Source: a virus
Direction: 5' to 3' (one strand)
DNA length: 21,438 bases
IMG/VR virus record: IMGVR_UViG_3300042549_001930
Span: 1 to 21,438 of that record
Shown: positions 18,142-21,438 of the stretch, piece by piece
Position numbering within the stretch: position 1 is the first letter of the stretch
Layout: each line of letters begins with the position of its first letter
Notes under the pieces: model-generated
What the model was told of the DNA's origin: nothing
Database searches by the model: none
What the model saw: only the letters and a program-made list of their open reading frames with translations
Program-made: the position numbers and the translations under genes

Positions 18142-18839
18142 TACTGACCTAGCGTTCTACCAAGAGACTGCAACCAGTAATGCTCAGACGGACGTGCAGT
18201 ACCCCTAGACATAATCATAGGACGATGACCAGAAGCACGCATCATATCCTTACGAGCAAGAGAAACAGCCTCCTCAAAGGACTGTTTGTATATGCTAGCC
18301 ATCTCATTATCTTCCTGACGTTTGTAAGCCTGAGAGATAGCATAATAGGCAATAGCAAGATGTAAACGCTCATCACAATCAACCTCTAAGGTTGTTGTGA
18401 CAAAAGGAGAATAACTAGGTTTACGATATCCACGAACAGTCAAAGCATACGCAGTGTCGGGTTTAGGATACAGTTTTATTGTTTCGCTCCACTCAGCAAA
18501 AAACAAAGGACGACTAGGCGTGTCAAAAGAACCATGCCAAACATTCTCGGCTTCATCCAAAGAAATAACAGACAGTCTGTTTCCACTAGTTGTGGTGTCC
18601 ACAATTGAGACTATTTCACGCATGTCGCCATTACCAATGGCGGAAATGGCGTAGTCACGCTGACTGGCGATCGTGCTGAGCGCATAGGTTGTTTCAAGAA
18701 ACGGCCAACGGCGTTCAAGATTGATTACACGCTGGAACCCATCTTTAAGATACTGATACACCAAAGCAGTTGGCAAGTCAGCAGCGTCAAGATCTAAAAT
18801 TTCATAAACAAAATCTTTAAGTTCAGCAGTTGTGCTCAT
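18141..18839 (-). CDS. Head-tail adaptor / tail tubular protein A-like
   Basis: This 232-residue protein begins with a helical segment (TTAELKDFVYEILDLDAADL, then LVYQYLKDGFQRVINLERRW) typical of podovirus adaptors, in which short helices line the ring below the portal. A beta-rich middle (RDYAISAIGNGDMREIVSIV; LSVISLDEAENVW; TIKLYPKPDTAYALTVRGYR) precedes a second helical bundle (DERLHLAIAYYAISQAYKRQ, then MASIYKQSFEEAVSLARKDM). The length is close to T7 gp11 (about 196) and related proteins. The start overlaps the upstream gene as ATGA and the stop overlaps the nozzle gene as TAATG. Its place between head and nozzle genes supports the call; the sequence match is to the general adaptor pattern rather than to one characterised homologue. 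Confidence 0.8.
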   Translation of the reverse strand: MSTTAELKDFVYEILDLDAADLPTALVYQYLKDGFQRVINLERRWPFLETTYALSTIASQRDYAISAIGNGDMREIVSIVDTTTSGNRLSVISLDEAENVWHGSFDTPSRPLFFAEWSETIKLYPKPDTAYALTVRGYRKPSYSPFVTTTLEVDCDERLHLAIAYYAISQAYKRQEDNEMASIYKQSFEEAVSLARKDMMRASGHRPMIMSRGTARPSEHYWLQSLGRTLGQ

Positions 18840-19054
18840 TCAGTTTCTTTCTTTGTGTTTGCACGTAGATGCCCGATACAGTATTCTGTGCCTTTGGCTT
18901 TAGGGCCTTCACAGGTGTCATCGTTGGCTATGCAACGTTGACGACCAACATAGGGCAGTCCGCCAATTTGTAGTTGGGAAGTAGCAGACTGGTTTACAGG
19001 CAGGCTACCACCAACAAGGGTTCCATATAGGGCATTAACAGTTTTAAAGGTCAT
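18836..19054 (-). CDS. Small Cys/His protein, possible zinc-binding, 72 residues
   Basis: I do not recognise a named family. Residues 38-64 contain C41, C48, C59 and H62 in a C-x6-C-x10-C-x2-H arrangement (within RCIANDDTCEG and TEYCIGHLR), which could bind one zinc ion. The N-terminus (TFKTVNALYGTLVGGSLPVN) is Gly/Ser-rich with little charge, and the C-terminus is charged. It lies between head and adaptor genes and overlaps the adaptor by four bases (ATGA), so its translation probably controls entry of ribosomes into the adaptor. The start codon at 19054 and the AGGG before it lie in or beside a 13-of-14-base-pair hairpin, and the AGGG is only about one base from the ATG, so initiation is likely weak or regulated. 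The function could be in virion joining or in regulation. Confidence 0.65.
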   Translation of the reverse strand: MTFKTVNALYGTLVGGSLPVNQSATSQLQIGGLPYVGRQRCIANDDTCEGPKAKGTEYCIGHLRANTKKETE

Positions 19055-19066
19055 ACCCTATATGGA
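19022..19066 (-). promoter_or_regulatory. Inverted repeat / RNA hairpin over the start of the Cys/His gene
   Basis: The arms are 19022-19035 and 19053-19066, complementary at 13 of 14 positions (mismatch 19033 with 19055), with a 17-base loop. In the transcript the 5' arm reads TCCATATAGGGTAT. It contains the only Shine-Dalgarno-like bases, and the start codon ATG (19054-19052) straddles the inner end of the stem. The 3' arm codes for part of N-A-L-Y-G. There is no T-tract, so this is not a terminator. It may limit translation of this gene and the coupled adaptor gene, or be a DNA operator. Confidence 0.6.
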
Positions 19067-19074
19067 TTTGTTAC

Positions 19075-19539
19075 TTAACGGTAATTCTTGTTTCCAGCTG
19101 GCGGAGCAGCCTTCTTGTACCCAGCAGGTTTCTTTGTTACACGACTAGTTGGTGCAGAACCTTGCTTTGCTGATGTGGCCTTACGGCTTGCAGCAGCCGC
19201 ACGACCTTGCTTAGCCATCGTCATCATCTTGTCATCAGAAGCCTGCACTGAAGCAGACACACGAGATGCTACTTTGGCTTTTGCAGAAGCAACAGCTTTT
19301 GGACCAGAAGTACGAGAAACTACACGACTACTAGATGATGCCGCTGCTTTCTTTTTAGCTGAATCAAGACTTTCTGGAGAAACACCTCTAGATGTTGGAC
19401 CTTTATTCTTGTTTGCTGGGTTGTAAGGAGAATCCTTTTTCCAAGGAGTACCCTTAGGGACGTTCCAGTTTCCTTTGTAGCCCTTAGGAACTGGCATATA
19501 TGCCTTGTTGTTTCCTGGACCATTTTTCTTTGCAGCCAT
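19075..19539 (-). CDS. Basic Lys/Ala/Ser-rich protein with SRV motifs, 154 residues
   Basis: The start is at 19539 (MAAKKNGPGNNK), chosen because AGGAG lies at 19545-19549. An in-frame ATG at 19680 would overlap the capsid gene and its terminator. The protein is strongly basic and low in hydrophobic residues, so it is probably largely disordered. The first part has V-P-K-G-Y-K-G and V-P-K-G-T-P-W. The rest carries recurring Ser-Arg pairs at 50-51, 71-72, 75-76, 92-93, 118-119 and 132-133, several as T-S-R-V/G or S-R-V. PTSRVTKK (130-137) closely resembles PTSRVTNKK in the 368-residue internal protein. Its position after the capsid gene allows a role as a capsid-associated or DNA-binding internal protein. 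I know no characterised homologue. A terminator lies just upstream, so its expression should be below that of capsid unless a further promoter exists. Confidence 0.65.
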   Translation of the reverse strand: MAAKKNGPGNNKAYMPVPKGYKGNWNVPKGTPWKKDSPYNPANKNKGPTSRGVSPESLDSAKKKAAASSSSRVVSRTSGPKAVASAKAKVASRVSASVQASDDKMMTMAKQGRAAAASRKATSAKQGSAPTSRVTKKPAGYKKAAPPAGNKNYR

Positions 19540-19559
19540 AGCTACTCCTTCATTATTGA

Positions 19560-19598
19560 AATTAAAAATACTTAAAAGAGGGGGGCTTGCGCCCCCCA
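19560..19598 (-). terminator. Intrinsic terminator downstream of the major capsid gene
   Basis: On the minus strand GGGGGGC and GCCCCCC (19597-19580) form a perfect seven-pair stem closed by a GCAA loop, a GNRA tetraloop. It is followed by TCTTTTAAGTATTTTT. It begins 16 bases after the capsid stop. A terminator here is well known in T7-like phages (T-phi after gene 10) and sets capsid expression above that of the tail genes. Read-through is probably needed for the downstream genes. Confidence 0.85.
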
Positions 19599-19613
19599 AC
19601 TTTCGATAGCTAT

Positions 19614-20576
19614 TTAGGCTGTCTTTGCAGTCAGCTTGCCTTGCTTTGCTCGGTTTGAGCAAACAAGGTTTCCGTAGCACATGATGAGCGCATAACGAGC
19701 GTCCATGTTCTCAGGACGAACGAATTCAGTCTGTGAGAACCACTTGTCGGAGTGACCAACAAGCTTGAGGTACTTAGAGTTCAAGAAGTACACAACACCT
19801 GAAGTACAAGCTGTATCGTACATGATTGGTGTAGCCTTGAACAGCAAGTTCTGGAATCCAGCATCTGCAGTCTTTGTATCAGCATAACGAAGGTTAGGCG
19901 TCAACAATGATTCGTACTTTTCAAACAATGCTTGAGTAGTAAGGATAACGTCAGGATGGTCACTACCAACAGAAGCACTGTTATAAGCAGTGGTCATGTT
20001 TGCAAGCGACAAAGCTTCAGCAGTGTTCTGTTCGTATGAACGCCAGAACTCGTTACCAGCAGTAGCTGAGTTAATACCACCAACGGTGTTACCAGACTCA
20101 ACAATGTTGCCAAGACCGTTCCAGGACTTACCTGAGTCAGCACCAGCTGCACCAAGAGTATCTGTACCGTTACCAAAGAACATAAGGTTGAAACCTTCAC
20201 GCATTGACTCTTCAGCCTGCATGATTTTAGCTTCAAGCAAGTTAATGATAGCATGCTCGCCGTTGTTCTTAGCTTCTTCAATACCACTGATTGAGATTGA
20301 AGCAGCGTACTGCTTCCAATCGTATTCAGCAGCTGAAATGCCGTCTTGTGCGGTCAAAGAAATAGTGTCGTAACCAGCGTATGGTCCAACAGTAGTGTTC
20401 TTGCCGTAGATGAGCTGTTCAACAATTTTCGTACCACCCGATTCGGTGCGGATACGGCCCTTGTCCATAAGCCAATAAGTAAGTGGACGTGCTGTGAACA
20501 CGTTGTCCGTGAGCTTGTCACGGTAGTTTGCAAGTGTTGTTGACAACAGTGCATCAAAGTTAGCATTAACTGCCAT
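19614..20576 (-). CDS. Major capsid protein
   Basis: This 320-residue protein is the probable head shell subunit. It is preceded by a scaffold gene and followed by a strong terminator, the standard setting for a capsid gene. The N-terminus (NANFDALLSTTLANYRDKLT, then TARPLTYWLMDKGRIR) and the central helix (NNGEHAIINLLEAKIMQAEE, then SMREGFNLMFFGNGT) match the pattern of HK97-fold major capsid proteins: an N-terminal arm, a long spine helix before an F-x-G-N-G-T segment, and a beta-rich C-terminus (AYVLNSKYLKLVGHSDKW-like with FVRPENMDARYALIMCYGNL). I cannot assign a subfamily or tell whether it crosslinks. The ribosome site AGGAGG (20584-20589) is the best in the window, as expected for the most abundant virion protein. 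The gap from the scaffold gene is 24 bases. Confidence 0.85.
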   Translation of the reverse strand: MAVNANFDALLSTTLANYRDKLTDNVFTARPLTYWLMDKGRIRTESGGTKIVEQLIYGKNTTVGPYAGYDTISLTAQDGISAAEYDWKQYAASISISGIEEAKNNGEHAIINLLEAKIMQAEESMREGFNLMFFGNGTDTLGAAGADSGKSWNGLGNIVESGNTVGGINSATAGNEFWRSYEQNTAEALSLANMTTAYNSASVGSDHPDVILTTQALFEKYESLLTPNLRYADTKTADAGFQNLLFKATPIMYDTACTSGVVYFLNSKYLKLVGHSDKWFSQTEFVRPENMDARYALIMCYGNLVCSNRAKQGKLTAKTA

Positions 20577-20583
20577 AGTAGTT

Positions 20584-20589
20584 CCTCCT
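20584..20589 (-). promoter_or_regulatory. Strong Shine-Dalgarno site of the capsid gene
   Basis: AGGAGG on the minus strand lies seven bases before the capsid ATG at 20576. It fixes the start and predicts very efficient initiation, in contrast to the weak sites at most coupled junctions of the operon. Confidence 0.85.
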
Positions 20590-20600
20590 AGGAAAAGTTT

Positions 20601-21380
20601 CTACGAAATGCCAAGCTGCTGTTTAGCTGCCGTAAAGGCATCTCTTAGAGATGATATAGGTTGTGAATCCACTGAGTTTCCCTGAGCGCTAGAACCACCA
20701 GCTACAATACCACTAGAACGCTTGGCTTGAACAATTCCTTGTTCCTGCTTAGCCTTGTTAGCTTGTATTTGCCGTGATGCTTGTTCCCGAGCGTGCATGC
20801 GGTCAAAAGCTGACTGCTTATACACTGATTCTAAATCTGTAGAGCCCATGGCTAAAGCCTGGGCGACAACTTCGTTAGCATCGAAATCCTCACCGTATTT
20901 CTGCTGTAGATTGTTGAGATTACGTTCCAACTCGTTAAACGCCTGCTGGTCCTCAAAGGACTTTAGACGACTATCAAGTTGACGATACTGTTTCTCCATT
21001 GGATCTGCAAAAATGTCATCCTCTTCAAAAGGATCCATTTCATTTAGACCGTAGTGGCTTTTCAGTAGATCAATAGTTGCATTCGGGTCATTGTCCAACG
21101 CTTGTTGGATTGCCGCTGCAAATTGAACGCTTTTACGCTCTTCAGCTAATTGTTGTGTCTTGCGAGTATAATCCGCTTGACGTTGATAACCCGAAACAGC
21201 CTCACCAAAAGGTACTTCAACCTCTTCACCATCAATAGTTACCCTGACGTATTTGTCAGCGTATTGATCAGTATCAAGATATTCGTATTCTGTAGGTTCC
21301 GCAACTTCATCTCCACCATCAACTTGTCCATCATATTCGACGGGGTCAACAATTTCTGAATCAAAATTTTCAGTTTCCAT
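20601..21380 (-). CDS. Capsid scaffolding protein
   Basis: This 259-residue protein is the probable assembly scaffold for the procapsid. Residues 1-45 are very acidic and likely disordered. Residues 46-82 contain VTIDGEEVEVPFGEAVSGYQ, then RQADYTRKTQQLAEE, a pattern common to many phage scaffolds (a G-Y-x-R-x-x-D-Y-T-R-K motif leading into a helix). Residues 83-225 are mostly helical with charged and Gln-rich heptads. The C-terminal 40 residues have a Ser/Gly-rich linker and a final helix (SSLRDAFTAAKQQLGIS), which in other scaffolds is the part that contacts the capsid protein. The start at 21380 has GGAG at 21386-21389. It lies directly before the capsid gene, as in T7 (genes 9 and 10). No protease domain is visible. 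Confidence 0.85.
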   Translation of the reverse strand: METENFDSEIVDPVEYDGQVDGGDEVAEPTEYEYLDTDQYADKYVRVTIDGEEVEVPFGEAVSGYQRQADYTRKTQQLAEERKSVQFAAAIQQALDNDPNATIDLLKSHYGLNEMDPFEEDDIFADPMEKQYRQLDSRLKSFEDQQAFNELERNLNNLQQKYGEDFDANEVVAQALAMGSTDLESVYKQSAFDRMHAREQASRQIQANKAKQEQGIVQAKRSSGIVAGGSSAQGNSVDSQPISSLRDAFTAAKQQLGIS

Positions 21381-21438
21381 ATTTTCTCCAGAGTCCCTAG
21401 GGTTGCTCTATAGTAGTAGTTTTTTGTTACATTTGTGT
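21381..21438 (-). promoter_or_regulatory. Upstream region of the scaffold gene with possible phage promoter
   Basis: This 58-base stretch to the window edge contains, on the minus strand, GTAACAA (21430-21424), TATAGAG (21412-21406), the palindrome CCCTAGGG (21402-21395) and the scaffold ribosome site. CTACTATAGAG is loosely like the core of a T7-type promoter (CACTATAGGG), and TACTAT could also serve as a host -10 element, so the type of promoter is uncertain. The presence of a promoter here is reasonable because capsid and scaffold genes usually have their own, but sequence support is limited. Confidence 0.35.

Overview
This window looks like the late structural half of the genome of a tailed, podovirus-like phage (T7-like virion layout). 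It is very densely packed, moderately AT-rich by eye, and carries no bacterial housekeeping genes, rRNA or tRNA that I can see. Nothing in it fixes the host. A fibre with a major-tropism-determinant-type N-terminus, collagen-like fibres and a small M15-type peptidoglycan peptidase fit a phage of uncultured aquatic bacteria (possibly actinobacteria), but that is inference.

Layout, read along the minus strand from right to left. The head module comes first: a scaffolding protein (21380-20601), the major capsid protein (20576-19614) and a strong intrinsic terminator (about 19560-19598). Next are a small basic Ser-Arg-Val-rich protein (19539-19075) and a 72-residue Cys/His protein whose start codon sits in a hairpin (19054-18836). 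The tail-tube module follows: a head-tail adaptor of the tail tubular protein A type (18839-18141) and a beta-propeller-like tail nozzle of the tail tubular protein B type (18141-16516). The fibre module has seven genes: an S74 self-cleaving collagen fibre, a short collagen-like protein, a large Mtd-N collagen fibre, a small beta protein, a tail-collar protein and two tandem paralogous fibres (16516-11511). The ejection-protein module has four genes (11471-749), ending in a 2697-residue giant that takes up about 38% of the window. The last gene is an M15-family peptidase, the presumed endolysin (747-307). Two candidate plus-strand genes at the left edge (a possible partial ORF 1-57, and 32-310) run toward this operon, so the left end is probably a boundary between transcription units. 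Portal and terminase are not present and should lie beyond the right edge.

The minus-strand genes appear to form one late operon. Seven junctions use the same stop/start overlap, TAATG, one uses ATGA, and most other gaps are under 40 bases, so translational coupling is probably widespread. The capsid terminator would let capsid transcripts outnumber those for tail and ejection proteins. The order head, adaptor, nozzle, fibres, ejection proteins, lysis broadly matches T7 genes 9-16, except that the fibres lie before rather than after the internal proteins.

The most interesting items are the hairpin over the start of the Cys/His gene, the giant ejection protein with 22-residue helical repeats in an upstream partner, a D-[V/I/A]-G peptide shared by the C-termini of four fibre-cluster proteins, and the tandem paralogous fibres, one of which carries a terminator-like inverted repeat at its shaft/tip border.
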